A stretch of DNA of 64,000 nucleotides. It comes from Pantoea sp. AS-PWVM4. Its GTDB lineage: Bacteria; Pseudomonadota; Gammaproteobacteria; Enterobacterales; Enterobacteriaceae. A program made the translations under genes and the position numbers. Where the stretch lies: positions 215,331-279,330 of the forward strand of contig NZ_ASZC01000006.1 of the NCBI RefSeq assembly GCF_000468095.1. Direction: 5' to 3'. Shown here piece by piece: positions 29,907-40,608 of this stretch (the stretch's first letter is position 1; every line of letters starts with the position of its first letter). Under the pieces are notes generated by a model. That model saw only the letters and a list, made by a program, of their open reading frames with translations, searched no databases and had not been told where the DNA came from.

Positions 29907-31730
29907 GTGGCAACATCGGCAGTGCTCAATCAGGAAACGCTGGCGCAGCAGGTATTACAGGATACCTTCGGCTACCAGCAATTTCGTCCCGGCCAGCAAA
30001 CCATCATCGAAACGGCGCTGGCAGGGCGCGATTGCCTGGTGGTTATGCCCACCGGCGGGGGCAAATCGCTGTGTTATCAAATTCCGGCGCTGGTGCGTGA
30101 GGGATTAACGCTGGTGGTTTCGCCGTTGATTTCCCTGATGAAAGATCAGGTCGATCAATTGCTGGCTAACGGTGTGGCTGCGGCCTGCCTTAACTCCACC
30201 CAGACGCGTGAAGAGCAGCAACAGGTGTTTGCCGATTGTCGTAGCGGTCGCCTGAAACTGCTCTATATCGCGCCTGAACGCCTGATGATGGATAACTTCC
30301 TCGACAGCCTGCACCACTGGAATCCGGTGATGCTGGCGGTGGATGAAGCGCACTGTATCTCGCAATGGGGCCACGATTTCCGCCCGGAGTATGGTGCGTT
30401 GGGCCAACTGCGCCAGCGCTTCCCGGAGCTGCCGGTGATGGCGCTGACCGCCACCGCTGACGAAACCACGCGTAATGACATCGCGCATCTGTTGCAGATG
30501 CACGATCCCCTGATTCAAATCAGCAGCTTCGATCGACCGAACATCCGCTATACGCTGGTGGAGAAGTTCAAACCGACCGAGCAGTTGCTGCGCTATGTTC
30601 AGGACCAGCGCGGCAAAAGCGGCATTATTTACTGCAACAGCCGCGCTAAGGTGGAAGACACCGCTGCCCGCCTGCAAAGCCGTGGTCTGAGCGTGGGTGC
30701 TTATCATGCCGGTATCGACAGCGCCCAGCGTGCGCGGGTGCAGGAGGCTTTCCAGCGCGATGACCTGCAAATCGTGGTGGCTACCGTGGCGTTCGGTATG
30801 GGCATCAACAAACCCAACGTCCGTTTTGTGGTGCACTTTGATATTCCGCGTAACATCGAATCCTATTATCAGGAAACGGGCCGCGCCGGACGTGACGGTC
30901 TGCCTGCCGAAGCCATGATGCTGTACGACCCGGCCGATATGGCCTGGTTGCGTAAATGTCTGGAAGAGAAAACGCCTGGGCCGTTGCAGGATATTGAACG
31001 CCATAAACTCAATGCGATGGGCGCGTTTGCTGAAGCGCAAACCTGCCGTCGTCTGGTGCTGCTCAACTATTTTGGCGAGGGACGTCAGCAGCCGTGTGAC
31101 AACTGCGATATCTGCCTCGATCCACCGCGTCGTTACGATGGTCTGGTGGAGGCGCAGAAAGCGCTGTCCAGCATTTATCGCACCGGGCAGCGCTTCGGCA
31201 TGGGCTATATTGTTGAAGTTTTGCGCGGTGCCAGCAACCAGCGTATTCGCGACAACGGCCACGACAAATTGCCGGTTTACGGCATTGGCCGTGATAACAG
31301 CACCGAACATTGGGTCAGCGTGCTGCGTCAGCTCATCCATCTCGGCATGGTGACGCAAAATATCGCCATGCATTCCGCGTTACAACTTACCGAAGCGGCT
31401 CGTCCGGTGCTGCGTGCAGAAATCCCGCTGATGCTGGCGGTGCCGCGCATTGTGACGGTGAAAACACGCAGCAGCTCGCCGAAGGTCTATGGCGGCAATT
31501 ACGATCGCAAACTGTTCGCCAAGCTGCGTAAGTTACGTAAAGCGATTGCTGACGAGGAGAATATTCCGCCGTATGTGGTGTTTAACGACGCCACGTTGAT
31601 TGAGATGGCGGAACAGATGCCGGTGAGCGCGTCAGAAATGCTGAGCGTGAACGGTGTCGGCCATCGCAAACTGGAACGTTTTGGTAAACCGTTCCTGGTG
31701 ATGATCAAAGAACATCTTGATGAAGAGTAA
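29907..31730 (+). CDS. recQ: ATP-dependent DNA helicase RecQ
   Basis: SF2 3'-5' helicase of the RecF pathway. Walker A is MPTGGGKS, motif II is [17 protein letters not shown] and motif VI is [11 protein letters not shown] zinc-binding RQC region ([28 protein letters not shown]) and a C-terminal HRDC domain ([23 protein letters not shown]) follow. 607 residues. The start is GTG at 29907, with ACAGG ten bases upstream. Lies 21 bases after pldA, as in E. coli. Confidence 0.98.
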   Translation: MATSAVLNQETLAQQVLQDTFGYQQFRPGQQTIIETALAGRDCLVVMPTGGGKSLCYQIPALVREGLTLVVSPLISLMKDQVDQLLANGVAAACLNSTQTREEQQQVFADCRSGRLKLLYIAPERLMMDNFLDSLHHWNPVMLAVDEAHCISQWGHDFRPEYGALGQLRQRFPELPVMALTATADETTRNDIAHLLQMHDPLIQISSFDRPNIRYTLVEKFKPTEQLLRYVQDQRGKSGIIYCNSRAKVEDTAARLQSRGLSVGAYHAGIDSAQRARVQEAFQRDDLQIVVATVAFGMGINKPNVRFVVHFDIPRNIESYYQETGRAGRDGLPAEAMMLYDPADMAWLRKCLEEKTPGPLQDIERHKLNAMGAFAEAQTCRRLVLLNYFGEGRQQPCDNCDICLDPPRRYDGLVEAQKALSSIYRTGQRFGMGYIVEVLRGASNQRIRDNGHDKLPVYGIGRDNSTEHWVSVLRQLIHLGMVTQNIAMHSALQLTEAARPVLRAEIPLMLAVPRIVTVKTRSSSPKVYGGNYDRKLFAKLRKLRKAIADEENIPPYVVFNDATLIEMAEQMPVSASEMLSVNGVGHRKLERFGKPFLVMIKEHLDEE

Positions 31731-31742
31731 AGGAAAAAAAGC

Positions 31743-32366
31743 ATGTTGATGTTATTCGCTACCGTCGCACTGGTACATCTGGTCGCGCTGATGAGTCCTG
31801 GCCCGGACTTCTTTTTTGTCTCGCAGACTGCTGCCAGCCGCTCGCGTAAAGAAGCGATGATGGGGGTGCTGGGGATCACGCTGGGAGTAATGGTGTGGGC
31901 CGGTGTGGCGCTGATGGGCCTGCATCTGATCCTGGAAAAAATGGCGTGGCTGCATCAAATCATCATGGTGGGTGGCGGCTTATATCTGCTGTGGATGGGC
32001 TGGCAGTTGATGCGTTCGGCGCGTCAGCGTCATCAGCAGCCAAACAGCGAAGCACCCGTCGTGGAGCTGCCGAAAAAAGGGATGAGCTTCCTTAAAGGCT
32101 TGCTGACCAACCTCTCCAACCCGAAAGCCATTATCTATTTCGGCAGCGTATTCTCGCTGTTTGTTGGCAATGATGTCGGCGCAATGGAGCGCTGGGGATT
32201 ATTTCTGCTGATTCTGGTGGAAACCTTCGCCTGGTTTACCGTGGTGGCGGCGATTTTTGCTCTGCCGTGGATGCGTGATAAATATCAGCGCATGGCGAAG
32301 TGGGTTGATGGCATGGCGGGTGTCTTGTTTGCCGGCTTCGGCATCCACCTGATCATTTCACGGTAA
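31743..32366 (+). CDS. rhtC: threonine export protein RhtC
   Basis: LysE/RhtB-family amino-acid exporter of 207 residues with about six membrane segments. N-terminal signature VHLVALMSPGPDFFFVSQTAASRSR and the block FLKGLLTNLSNPKAIIYFGSVFSLFV identify it as RhtC rather than RhtB. AAGGA lies upstream of the ATG. It follows recQ by 12 bases and converges on rhtB across a BIME. Confidence 0.95.
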   Translation: MLMLFATVALVHLVALMSPGPDFFFVSQTAASRSRKEAMMGVLGITLGVMVWAGVALMGLHLILEKMAWLHQIIMVGGGLYLLWMGWQLMRSARQRHQQPNSEAPVVELPKKGMSFLKGLLTNLSNPKAIIYFGSVFSLFVGNDVGAMERWGLFLLILVETFAWFTVVAAIFALPWMRDKYQRMAKWVDGMAGVLFAGFGIHLIISR

Positions 32367-32374
32367 TTTTATCC

Positions 32375-32430
32375 GTAGCGGCGCGATTTATCGCGCGGGT
32401 TTATAGGCGCACGATAAATCGCGCCGCTAC
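32375..32430. repeat. BIME (paired REP units) between rhtC and rhtB
   Basis: GTAGCGGCGCGATTTATCGC and its facing inverse copy are separated by about a dozen bases. Each unit contains its own palindrome GCGCGATTTATCGCGC. Placed between convergent genes, where it may serve as a bidirectional 3' end. Confidence 0.9.
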
Positions 32431-32436
32431 GAACTA

Positions 32437-33060
32437 TCAGGCGATTCTGCGTGCGCTGGCTAACAACGCACCGACGGCCATAAACAAACCACCAAACGTT
32501 CGGTTCATCGCCTTCATCTGCTTCGGCCCTTTAATCCAACCGGCGATGCGGGTGGCGAGGGTGGCATAACCAATCATCACGATAATATCTACGACCACCG
32601 TGGTGACGCCGAGCACCAGATATTGCATCAACTGTGGCTGGTGCGGCTGAATGAACTGCGGGAACAGCGCGGCAAGAAACACAATGCTTTTGGGGTTAGT
32701 CAGGTTAACCAACACCGCGCGCTTAAACAGGCGACGACGCGGCATCGCTTTGGCGACAGCATTGAGATCCAGCGCGCCACCCGAGCGCCATTGCTGAATA
32801 CCCAGCCACACTAAATAGGCGGCACCGGCCCACTTCAGGATTTCGAACGCCAGCAGCGACTGAGAAAACAGCGCGCCAAGACCCACACCCACCAGCACGA
32901 TATGTACCGACAGACCAATTTGCAGGCCAGATATCGAGGCCACTGCGCCGCGATAGCCGTGACTGATGCCGGTGCTCATGGTGTTAATCGCGCCGGAACC
33001 CGGCGAGAGGCTAAGGATGGTTGTGGTAAGCAGGTAGGTTAACCACCATTCAATGGTCAT
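32437..33060 (-). CDS. rhtB: homoserine/homoserine lactone efflux protein RhtB
   Basis: 207-residue LysE/RhtB-family exporter. Signature [29 protein letters not shown] and the block [24 protein letters not shown] match E. coli RhtB. The ATG at 33060 was chosen because AGGGA lies nine bases upstream; the ATG at 33069 abuts that ribosome site. Divergent from pldB. Confidence 0.94.
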   Translation of the reverse strand: MTIEWWLTYLLTTTILSLSPGSGAINTMSTGISHGYRGAVASISGLQIGLSVHIVLVGVGLGALFSQSLLAFEILKWAGAAYLVWLGIQQWRSGGALDLNAVAKAMPRRRLFKRAVLVNLTNPKSIVFLAALFPQFIQPHQPQLMQYLVLGVTTVVVDIIVMIGYATLATRIAGWIKGPKQMKAMNRTFGGLFMAVGALLASARRIA

Positions 33061-33164
33061 GTGTGACATTCCCTGATGTAAGCGAAGTGTGACACAATAC
33101 GCCAGAAAATCGCGGCACGCTATGGAGTGGACGTGTGGCGTTGACGTTTTTTTCAGGAGGGCGG

Positions 33165-34157
33165 ATGCAGAAGATAAAACAGAGTTGGCTCAGGCGTGAA
33201 AAGGCGTTTGCCTCCTTTGCTACCGGTCCGCTGCTCGACTTCTGGCACCGTCGTGAAGAGTGTGAATTTACCGGCGTGGGGAATCTCACCCTGCGCTATG
33301 TTCGTTTCACTTCTCCGCAACATCATCGTGTCATTCTGATTGTTCCCGGACGTATTGAAAGCTACATCAAATACCCGGAGCTGGCCTATGACCTGTTCCA
33401 CTGTGGTTTTGATGTGGTGATTATTGACCATCGAGGTCAGGGACGCTCCGATCGTCTGTTGGAAGATTCCCACCGCGGGCATGTGGTGGATTTCAATGAT
33501 TATGTCGACGATCTGGAAACGCTTTATCTGAAAGAGATCGTCAGTGGTCATTACCGGCAGCGCTATGCGCTGGCGCATTCGATGGGCGGGGCGATCCTTG
33601 CGCTGTTTCTGGCGCGTCAGCCACGGGCGTTTCACGCCGTGGCGCTGGCGGCACCGATGTTTGGTATTACCTTGCCGTTGCCGCCTTTCCTCGCGCACCG
33701 CATTCTTGACTGGGCAGAGAAAATGCCCGCGCTGCGCGATGGTTATGCCCTCGGCACCGGGCGCTGGCGGGCCCATCCCTTCGGCATCAACCAACTGACC
33801 CACAGCCGGGAACGTTATCAGCGCAACTTACGTTTTTACGCTGACGATCCGGCGATTCGCGTCGGTGGCCCGACTTACCATTGGGTACGTGAAGGGGTAC
33901 AGGCGGGGCGCAGCATTATCAGTCAGGTGAATAACATCACCACGCCGATGCTGCTGATGCAGGCCAGCGAAGACCGGGTGGTGGATAACCGCTCGCAGGA
34001 TTTGTTTTGTGAGGCGATGGCAGCAGCAGGACATCCCTGCGAGGGTGTCACGCCTTATGTGATTGAAGGCGCGCGCCATGAGATCCTGTTTGAAACAGAC
34101 GCGATGCGCGCCCAGGCGCTAAATGCGGTGGTGGATTTTTTTGCGCGCCACGTTTAA
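33165..34157 (+). CDS. pldB: lysophospholipase L2 PldB
   Basis: Alpha/beta-hydrolase of 330 residues, membrane-associated, acting on lysophospholipids. Nucleophile S139 lies in LAHSMGGAI. Other blocks are [44 protein letters not shown] (acid) and [11 protein letters not shown] (histidine). An excellent AGGAGG site (33155-33160) fixes the ATG at 33165. In E. coli and Salmonella pldB-yigL form an operon whose processed mRNA is stabilised by the sRNA SgrS. Confidence 0.95.
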   Translation: MQKIKQSWLRREKAFASFATGPLLDFWHRREECEFTGVGNLTLRYVRFTSPQHHRVILIVPGRIESYIKYPELAYDLFHCGFDVVIIDHRGQGRSDRLLEDSHRGHVVDFNDYVDDLETLYLKEIVSGHYRQRYALAHSMGGAILALFLARQPRAFHAVALAAPMFGITLPLPPFLAHRILDWAEKMPALRDGYALGTGRWRAHPFGINQLTHSRERYQRNLRFYADDPAIRVGGPTYHWVREGVQAGRSIISQVNNITTPMLLMQASEDRVVDNRSQDLFCEAMAAAGHPCEGVTPYVIEGARHEILFETDAMRAQALNAVVDFFARHV

Positions 34158-34210
34158 TTGATTTTTTATTTTCCGGCTACGGCCAACCGACATTAATACC
34201 AGAGGTTTCC

Positions 34211-35011
34211 ATGTACCACATCGTCGCATCCGACCTGGATGGCACGCTGCTCTCACCGGACCATCGTCTGACCCCTTTCGCCCGCACCACGTTGCAGGAG
34301 CTGGTGGCACGCGATGTCCATTTCGTTTTTGCCACCGGTCGTCACTATATCGATGTGGGCCAGATGCGCGACAAACTCGGCATCCCGGCTTATATGATTA
34401 CCTCCAACGGCGCACGCGTGCACAATGCTGACGGCGAGTTGATCTTCAGCCATAACCTGGATGCCGACATCGCCCAGGATCTGTATGGCCTGAAATACCA
34501 CGATGAACAGGTTCTGACCCACGTTTACCGTGACGACGAATGGTTTATCAGCCGTCACCGCCCGGCGGAGCAGGATTATTTTCGTGAATCGGTGTTTAAC
34601 TACCAGGTTTACCAGCCGGGGATGCTGCCGAGTGATGGCATCAGCAAAGTGTTCTTTACCTGCGACGATCCTGAGCATCTGATCCCGATGGAGCAGGCGA
34701 TTGAGGCGCGTTGGGGCGATCGGGTCAACGTCAGCTTCTCGCTGCCGACCTGTCTCGAAGTGATGGCGGGGGGTGTCTCCAAGGGACATGCGCTGGAAGC
34801 GGTGGCAAAACAGCTCGGCTATTCATTGAAAGAGTGCATCGCGTTTGGTGATGGCATGAACGATGTCGAGATGCTCAGCATGGCCGGTAAGGGCTGCATC
34901 ATGCGTAATGCCCATCAGCGTCTGAAAGATACCTTGCCTGCGCTGGAAGTGATTGGCAGCAATGCCGAAGACGCTGTGCCGCAGACGCTGCGTAAATTGT
35001 TCCTGGCATAA
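34211..35011 (+). CDS. yigL: HAD-family sugar phosphatase YigL
   Basis: Cof-type HAD phosphatase of 266 residues, identical in length to E. coli YigL, which dephosphorylates sugar phosphates and pyridoxal phosphate. Motif I is DLDGTLLS (D8, D10), a C2-type cap follows, and the end block is KECIAFGDGMNDVEMLSMAGKGC. Belongs with pldB; relieves glucose-phosphate stress through SgrS in relatives. AGAGG precedes the ATG. A BIME follows the stop. Confidence 0.95.
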   Translation: MYHIVASDLDGTLLSPDHRLTPFARTTLQELVARDVHFVFATGRHYIDVGQMRDKLGIPAYMITSNGARVHNADGELIFSHNLDADIAQDLYGLKYHDEQVLTHVYRDDEWFISRHRPAEQDYFRESVFNYQVYQPGMLPSDGISKVFFTCDDPEHLIPMEQAIEARWGDRVNVSFSLPTCLEVMAGGVSKGHALEAVAKQLGYSLKECIAFGDGMNDVEMLSMAGKGCIMRNAHQRLKDTLPALEVIGSNAEDAVPQTLRKLFLA

Positions 35012-35019
35012 CCTGACCC

Positions 35020-35091
35020 GTAGCGGCGCGATTTATCGCGCAATTTCGTGTGCGTTGCAGGAAAAACCCGCGCGATAAATCGCGCCGCTAC
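35020..35091. repeat. BIME (paired REP units) after yigL
   Basis: Two facing copies of the GCGCGATTTATCGCGC-type unit flank about 28 unique bases. Same arrangement as at 32375, 45096 and 56138. Confidence 0.9.
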
Positions 35092-35112
35092 GGGTGCTTG
35101 TGTTTTATGCGA

Positions 35113-35158
35113 TTGTAAACCAGATAATTCAACGAGGCAGCGACAGTTTGTTTACACT
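35113..35158 (+). promoter_or_regulatory. BirA-like half operators in the yigM promoter region
   Basis: TTGTAAACC at 35113-35121 is an exact left half of the BirA operator. A right-half-like GTTTACAC at 35150-35157 overlaps the probable -10 (TACACT). The 28-base gap is longer than the usual 14-15, so a functional operator is uncertain. E. coli yigM is a biotin transporter gene under BirA control, which makes the match notable. Confidence 0.45.
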
Positions 35159-35188
35159 AGCGGCACTGTTCATTTTGGGATCGTTACC

Positions 35189-36055
35189 GTGCTGTTATTG
35201 ATCGTTACCACCATTCTGTGGGCTTTTTCCTTTAGTTTAATCGGGGAATATCTGGCGGGTCAGGTGGATTCCTGGTTCTCGGTGCTGATGCGCCTGGCGC
35301 TGGCAGCCATTGTGTTCCTGCCCTTCCTGCGCTGGCGTGGCTATCGCGCTTCAACCATCTTGCTGTATATGCTGGTGGGAATGCTGCAACTGGGTGTCAT
35401 GTACCTGCTGAGTTTCGAAGCCTATCTCTATCTGAGCGTCACCGAATTCCTGCTGTTCACCGTGATGACACCGCTGTATGTCACTCTGATTTATGATTTG
35501 CTCAGTCGGCGTCCACTGCGCATCGGCTATGCCTTTAGCGCCATGCTGGCGGTGATTGGCGCGGCGATTATCCGTTACGACAAAGTCAGCGATCATTTCT
35601 GGTTTGGCCTGCTGTTGGTGCAGGCGGCGAATATCTGCTTTGCCATTGGCATGGTAGGTTACAAGCGTTTGCAGGAAACACGTCCGATGCCGCAGCACAC
35701 CGCCTTTTCCTGGTTCTACCTCGGCGCGGTGATTATTGCGGTGATTGCCTGGAGCCTGTGGGGTAATCCCAACAAACTGCCGACCACTTCGCTGCAATGG
35801 GGCATTCTGGTGTGGCTCGGCGTTGCGGCGTCTGGCCTGGGATACTTTATGTGGAACTACGGCGCGACCCAGGTGGATGCGGGGACGCTGGGGATTATGA
35901 ACAATATGCACGTTCCGGCTGGCTTGCTGGTGAACCTGGCTATCTGGCAGGAAAAACCGCACTGGCCCAGCTTTATCGCTGGAGCCATCGTGATTTTTGC
36001 GTCACTTTACGTTCATAAACGCTGGGTGTTGGGAAAAACCACCACCAGCCATTAA
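35189..36055 (+). CDS. yigM: biotin transporter YigM (EamA family)
   Basis: 288-residue ten-helix DMT/EamA permease. Shares ILWAFSFSLIGEYLAGQVDSWFSVLMRLALAA, DLLSRRPLRIGYAFSAMLAVIGAAIIRYD, MVGYKRLQETRPMPQH and YGATQVDAGTLGIMNNMHVPAGLLVNLAIW with E. coli YigM (BioP), a high-affinity biotin importer. The start is GTG at 35189 with GGGA eight bases upstream; the frame is open further 5' through the BIME but without homology. The 3' end overlaps the convergent DUF1456 gene by four bases. Confidence 0.93.
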   Translation: MLLLIVTTILWAFSFSLIGEYLAGQVDSWFSVLMRLALAAIVFLPFLRWRGYRASTILLYMLVGMLQLGVMYLLSFEAYLYLSVTEFLLFTVMTPLYVTLIYDLLSRRPLRIGYAFSAMLAVIGAAIIRYDKVSDHFWFGLLLVQAANICFAIGMVGYKRLQETRPMPQHTAFSWFYLGAVIIAVIAWSLWGNPNKLPTTSLQWGILVWLGVAASGLGYFMWNYGATQVDAGTLGIMNNMHVPAGLLVNLAIWQEKPHWPSFIAGAIVIFASLYVHKRWVLGKTTTSH

Positions 36056-36531
36056 GCCTTTTTGACGGGGGTTGGACGCTGCACCAGCGTCAACCCCTTC
36101 AAAAAGTTACGCAGAATCTGGTCACCGCACTCGCGATAGTTTTTATGATCCGGGTTACGGAAAATCGCGCCAATCTCCGCCTGAGAAACTTTAAAGTTCG
36201 CCTTCAGCAACACCTCGGGGATATCCGTGGTCTTCAGGGCAAACGCGATGCGCAGTTTTTTCAGGAAAATGTTGTTATTCATCCGGCGCTCAATCGACGG
36301 CGCAGGCGCATCTTCGCTTTTACCACGACGATGGAAAATTAAACCGTTAAGGAAATACCCCATCAGCACGTCCGGGCAAGGACGATATGCAGCGTCATCG
36401 TCCTTCTTCAGCCATGCCTGAACATCTTCCAGCGGCACATCGCTGCCTGCCAGAGCAAAAATCTCCACCACTTTGCTGTCGCTCAGGTCCAGCATATAGC
36501 GCACACTGCGCAGCACATCGTTATTAGTCAT
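36052..36531 (-). CDS. DUF1456 (YehS-like) protein
   Basis: 159 residues made of two repeats of the DUF1456 fold: NDVLRSVRYMLDLSDSKVVEIFALAG and NNIFLKKLRIAFALKTTDIPEVLLKA, each followed by a conserved stretch ending in GYFLNGLIFHRRGK or RNFLKGLTLVQR. Similar to E. coli YehS, which lies elsewhere on that chromosome. Function unknown. Inserted between yigM and metR, on the same strand as metR and 53 bases downstream of it. Confidence 0.88.
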   Translation of the reverse strand: MTNNDVLRSVRYMLDLSDSKVVEIFALAGSDVPLEDVQAWLKKDDDAAYRPCPDVLMGYFLNGLIFHRRGKSEDAPAPSIERRMNNNIFLKKLRIAFALKTTDIPEVLLKANFKVSQAEIGAIFRNPDHKNYRECGDQILRNFLKGLTLVQRPTPVKKA

Positions 36532-36584
36532 GGTGAAAATCTCCTGGTCGCGGGTTAAGGCGGCGCATTATAGAGCAGGCTAAC

Positions 36585-37517
36585 TCAGGAAGACAGGGGC
36601 TGTAACGAACCCGGGCGCGCAGCATCACGTACAAACGGCAAATGTTCGCAGGCATGCTGACGGGCAAAGCGCACAAACGCCTCCAGCACCGGCTGACGCT
36701 GCTCACCATCGCGCATCGCCGCATACAAACGGCTCCACAACCCATCGCCCAACGTTTTCGTCACCACCAACCCTTGTTGTTCAAAACTCTCCACTACCCA
36801 ATGTGGTAACGCCGCAATGCCCATACCGGCTGACACCATCTGAATCAACAACAGGGTATTATCGACACTCTTCAGGGCTGGGCTGATGCCTGCTGGTTGC
36901 AGGAAGTTTCGCCAGATATCGAGACGCTGACGCTGCACCGGGTAAATCATCAGCACTTCATCTGCCAAATCTTCCGGTGAAATGTGCTCAACGTTTGCCA
37001 GTCGATGATCCGGGGCCATCACCAGACGCACCTCAAAATCGAACATTGGCGAATAGAACAAACCGCTGCGCGGCAGAATATCCGAGGTCAATACCACATC
37101 CAGCTCACCCTGTTGCAAGGCTGGTTGTGGGTCAAAGGTCACGCCAGATTTAAAATCCATCACCACCTGGGGCCAACTCTGACGGAAATTATTTAACGCA
37201 GGCGTCAGCCACTGAATGCAACTGTGACACTCAATCGCAATACGCAGCGTGGTTTGATGCGGCTCATGACAAGCCTGCAAGGCTTGCTGAATCTGCGGCA
37301 GGATCTGCTCAGCCAGTTGTAACAGGATCTCCCCCTGTGGCGTAAAGCGTAGCGGCTGGCTCTTACGCACAAACAGGCGAAAGCCCAGCCGTTGCTCCAG
37401 ATCGCTGAACTGATGAGACAACGCCGATTGCGTTTGATGAAGCTGGGCAGCGGCGGCAGCCAGCGAACCGGTATTCCTTAACGCTTGCAGCGTTCGCAGG
37501 TGTTTGAGTTCGATCAT
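36585..37517 (-). CDS. metR: methionine biosynthesis transcriptional activator MetR
   Basis: LysR-type regulator that activates metE, metH and glyA with homocysteine as coinducer. The N-terminal winged helix ([44 protein letters not shown]) is highly conserved and a substrate-binding domain follows. 310 residues. Divergent from metE with a shared 177-base regulatory region. Confidence 0.97.
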   Translation of the reverse strand: MIELKHLRTLQALRNTGSLAAAAAQLHQTQSALSHQFSDLEQRLGFRLFVRKSQPLRFTPQGEILLQLAEQILPQIQQALQACHEPHQTTLRIAIECHSCIQWLTPALNNFRQSWPQVVMDFKSGVTFDPQPALQQGELDVVLTSDILPRSGLFYSPMFDFEVRLVMAPDHRLANVEHISPEDLADEVLMIYPVQRQRLDIWRNFLQPAGISPALKSVDNTLLLIQMVSAGMGIAALPHWVVESFEQQGLVVTKTLGDGLWSRLYAAMRDGEQRQPVLEAFVRFARQHACEHLPFVRDAARPGSLQPLSS

Positions 37518-37581
37518 GAGAATCCTTCACATCGAGATTGAACAATTTGCGCTTGAGGAACATACAGTACCCGCAGAATAT

Positions 37582-37613
37582 AGCGGTGTAAACATCTGGA
37601 CGGCTAAACATCT
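37582..37613 (+). promoter_or_regulatory. four tandem MetJ (met) boxes between metR and metE
   Basis: Consecutive 8-mers AGCGGTGT, AAACATCT, GGACGGCT and AAACATCT match the met box AGACGTCT at about 5, 6, 6 and 6 positions. Tandem boxes bind MetJ-S-adenosylmethionine cooperatively. I did not find a clear MetR site by eye, though activation by MetR is expected. Confidence 0.8.
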
Positions 37614-37694
37614 CCAGCAAGCGTTGTGACCAGTCTATGTTGGCCCTGATTTGAAGCGCGTGCTGCACAGTTAAGAATACCTGGAGAACAACAA

Positions 37695-39965
37695 ATGACC
37701 ATTCTGAACCACACACTCGGTTTCCCTCGCGTCGGTTTGCGTCGTGAATTGAAAAAAGCTCAGGAAAGCTACTGGGCAGGTAACAGTTCACAGGAAGAGC
37801 TGCTGGCTGTGGGCCGTGAACTGCGCGCGCGCCACTGGCAACAACAGAAAGATGCGGGTGTGGACCTGCTGCCCGTGGGCGACTTCGCCTGGTACGATCA
37901 CGTACTGACCACCAGCCTGCTGCTGGGCAACGTACCGGCACGTCATCAGAATAAAGCGGGTTCAGTCGATCTCGATACCCTGTTCCGACTGGGCCGTGGC
38001 CGTGCTCCGACCGGTGAACCAGCGGCTGCCGCGGAGATGACCAAATGGTTCAACACCAACTATCACTACATGGTGCCGGAATTCACCCGTGGGCAGCAGT
38101 TCAAACTGACCTGGACCCAATTGCTGGACGAAGTGGACGAAGCGCTGGCGCTCGGTCACAACGTCAAACCTGTGCTGCTCGGTCCGGTGACTTACTTGTG
38201 GTTGGGTAAAGTGAAGGGTGAACAGTTTGACCGCCTGTCATTGCTGCCAGCGATCCTGCCGGTCTACCAACAGGTGCTGGCTGAACTGAATAAACGCGGT
38301 ATCGAATGGGTGCAGATTGATGAACCGGCACTGTCGCTGGAACTGCCAACGGCGTGGCGTGCGGCGTTTCAACCCGCTTATGACGCGCTACAGGGGGCAA
38401 CCAAACTGCTGCTGACCACCTACTTCGACAGCATCGGCCAAAACCTGGAAGTGATCAAAGCGCTGCCGGTGCAGGGCCTGCACGTTGACCTGGTGCACGG
38501 CAAAGACGATATTCAACAGCTCCACCAACAACTGCCTGCCGAATGGCTGCTGTCGGTCGGGGTGATCAACGGTCGCAACGTCTGGCGTGCTGATCTCAGC
38601 CGCTGGTTTGAGCGCCTGCAACCGCTGGTGGGGCAACGCCCGCAACTGTGGATTGGCTCCTCTTGCTCCCTGCTGCACAGCCCGATCGACCTGAGCGTGG
38701 AAACCCGCCTGGATGATGAAGTCAAAAGCTGGTTCGCCTTCGCCCTGCAAAAATGCGCAGAGCTGGCATTGTTGAGCAAGGCATTGAATAACAATGATGC
38801 CCAGTCACTGGAAGCCTGGAGCGCGCCAATCCGAGCCCGTGCCCACTCCAGCCGGGTGCACAATGCCGCCGTGGCGCAGCGTTTGGCCAATATTCAGGCC
38901 GCAGATACTGAGCGTCACAGCGCTTACCGTGAACGCGCCAAAGCGCAACGTAACCGCTTCAATCTGCCCGCATGGCCAACCACCACCATTGGTTCATTTC
39001 CCCAGACCACAGAAATTCGCGGCCTGCGCCTCGACTTTAAAAAAGGCAACATTGATGGCGGCCACTACCGTACCGGCATCGCTGAACACATCAAACAGGC
39101 GATTGTCGAGCAGGAACGCCTCGGTCTGGACGTGCTGGTGCACGGCGAAGCAGAGCGTAACGACATGGTCGAATACTTCGGGGAAAATCTCGATGGCTTC
39201 ATCTTTACCCAGAACGGTTGGGTACAGAGCTACGGTTCACGCTGCGTCAAACCGCCAGTGATCATCGGTGATGTCAGCCGCCCGGCAGCCATCACCGTGG
39301 AGTGGGCGAAATATGCGCAGTCGCTGACCGACAAACCGGTCAAAGGTATGCTTACCGGTCCGGTCACCATCCTGTGCTGGTCGTTCCCGCGAGAAGACGT
39401 CAGCCGTGAAACCATCGCTAAACAGATTGCGCTGGCACTGCGCGACGAAGTGGCCGATCTGGAAAAAGCCGGTATCGGCATTATCCAGATTGACGAACCG
39501 GCGCTGCGTGAAGGCCTGCCGTTGCATCAATCTGACTGGGCGGCGTACCTCACCTGGGCGGTGGATGCGTTCCGTCTCAACGCCGCCGTGGCGCAGGATG
39601 ACACCCAGATCCACACCCATATGTGTTATTGCGAGTTCAACGACATCATGGACTCGATTGCCGCCCTGGATGCCGACGTGATCACCATCGAAACCTCACG
39701 TTCCGACATGGACCTGCTGGATGCGTTTAAAGAGTTTGAATACCCGAATGAAATCGGCCCAGGTGTGTATGACATCCACTCACCGAACGTACCGAGTGTT
39801 GAATGGATGGAGGATTTGCTGCGTAAAGCCGCGCTGAGTATCCCGGAGCAACGTCTGTGGGTGAATCCGGACTGCGGTCTGAAAACCCGAGGTTGGACAG
39901 AAACTCGTCAGGCACTGGCGAATATGGTTATCGCGGCGAAGCACCTGCGCGGTGAAACAGCCTGA
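37695..39965 (+). CDS. metE: cobalamin-independent methionine synthase MetE
   Basis: Transfers the methyl group of 5-methyltetrahydropteroyltri-L-glutamate to homocysteine. 756 residues in two barrel domains. N-terminal [20 protein letters not shown]; the zinc site in the C-terminal domain is formed by HMCYCEFND and [12 protein letters not shown], with the conserved DIHSPNVPS between. GGAG precedes the ATG. Regulated by MetJ and MetR; a strong terminator follows. Confidence 0.98.
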   Translation: MTILNHTLGFPRVGLRRELKKAQESYWAGNSSQEELLAVGRELRARHWQQQKDAGVDLLPVGDFAWYDHVLTTSLLLGNVPARHQNKAGSVDLDTLFRLGRGRAPTGEPAAAAEMTKWFNTNYHYMVPEFTRGQQFKLTWTQLLDEVDEALALGHNVKPVLLGPVTYLWLGKVKGEQFDRLSLLPAILPVYQQVLAELNKRGIEWVQIDEPALSLELPTAWRAAFQPAYDALQGATKLLLTTYFDSIGQNLEVIKALPVQGLHVDLVHGKDDIQQLHQQLPAEWLLSVGVINGRNVWRADLSRWFERLQPLVGQRPQLWIGSSCSLLHSPIDLSVETRLDDEVKSWFAFALQKCAELALLSKALNNNDAQSLEAWSAPIRARAHSSRVHNAAVAQRLANIQAADTERHSAYRERAKAQRNRFNLPAWPTTTIGSFPQTTEIRGLRLDFKKGNIDGGHYRTGIAEHIKQAIVEQERLGLDVLVHGEAERNDMVEYFGENLDGFIFTQNGWVQSYGSRCVKPPVIIGDVSRPAAITVEWAKYAQSLTDKPVKGMLTGPVTILCWSFPREDVSRETIAKQIALALRDEVADLEKAGIGIIQIDEPALREGLPLHQSDWAAYLTWAVDAFRLNAAVAQDDTQIHTHMCYCEFNDIMDSIAALDADVITIETSRSDMDLLDAFKEFEYPNEIGPGVYDIHSPNVPSVEWMEDLLRKAALSIPEQRLWVNPDCGLKTRGWTETRQALANMVIAAKHLRGETA

Positions 39966-39983
39966 ATGCTGTGTTGACACTTT

Positions 39984-40007
39984 GGGGCGCGTAAGCGCCC
40001 CTTTTTT
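39984..40007 (+). terminator. intrinsic terminator of metE
   Basis: Stem GGGGCGC / GCGCCCC with loop GTAA and six T residues. The T-tract also holds the stop codon of the minus-strand TOPRIM-like gene. Confidence 0.93.
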
Positions 40008-40608
40008 AATGATACTTTTCAGCTAATTCCGTAACTCGCTTAATTGCTCTTGATAAGCTGTCTGAATTTTCAGCTGCCCTTCTGGGATCCCAGATTCTAT
40101 TTACAAAATCAGATAAAATTATGTTGTATTCTGTTCCTTGTATAGCTAACGTACCTTTTTTAGCAATAAGTCCATTTTTTAAATCTCTTGGGGCCTTTTT
40201 TGCAAGCGATAAAAGTGTCGATTTTGGATTTGGCAAATCATCTGGAATCATCGGTATTGCTTTTGCCGGTATTTTAAAAAAATCAGATAGACCAACATGA
40301 TCCGCTAGGATCCATGATTCAACTTCTCTAACCGCTACTCTGAAAATGAGATTTGGCGGTATGACTGCCCCATTTTTCCAATTATTAATCAGGCTTGGTG
40401 CACAAGGGCAATTATCCAAATCAGTAATGAGAATTACTGGCATGTTTTGAGATAAATTGCAAAAATTAGGAAATTTAGATTTTAAATATCCAAAACCATT
40501 TTTTCTAAGTTTTTGAGAGACAATCAACCTGCCATTAGTGAGGCTTATTAGCTTTAATGCTACTGCCTCACTGAGTACATCCTCTGTAGCAACACATACA
40601 TATTCCAT
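40006..40608 (-). CDS. TOPRIM-like (DUF4276/OLD-type) protein paired with the AAA ATPase
   Basis: 200 residues. Seen: an N-terminal strand with acidic residues (MEYVCVATEDVLSEAV; E9, D10, E14), a hydrophobic strand ending in a DxD motif (VILITDLDN; D63, D65), and REVESWILAD (E95, E97). This order resembles the metal-binding residues of TOPRIM nucleases and the DUF4276 family. The ATG at 40608 overlaps the ATPase stop (TAATG), so the two are coupled. The gene is AT-rich compared with its neighbours, suggesting transfer. Inference: nuclease or effector of a two-gene defence module like PARIS AriB; family membership was judged by eye only. Confidence 0.6.
   Translation of the reverse strand: MEYVCVATEDVLSEAVALKLISLTNGRLIVSQKLRKNGFGYLKSKFPNFCNLSQNMPVILITDLDNCPCAPSLINNWKNGAVIPPNLIFRVAVREVESWILADHVGLSDFFKIPAKAIPMIPDDLPNPKSTLLSLAKKAPRDLKNGLIAKKGTLAIQGTEYNIILSDFVNRIWDPRRAAENSDSLSRAIKRVTELAEKYH

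Noticed and set aside
30105..31373. Open frame of more than 400 codons on the minus strand
   Set aside because: Lies fully antisense to recQ, has His/Gln/Thr-rich low-information sequence typical of the reverse complement of a coding frame, and no ribosome site or domain.
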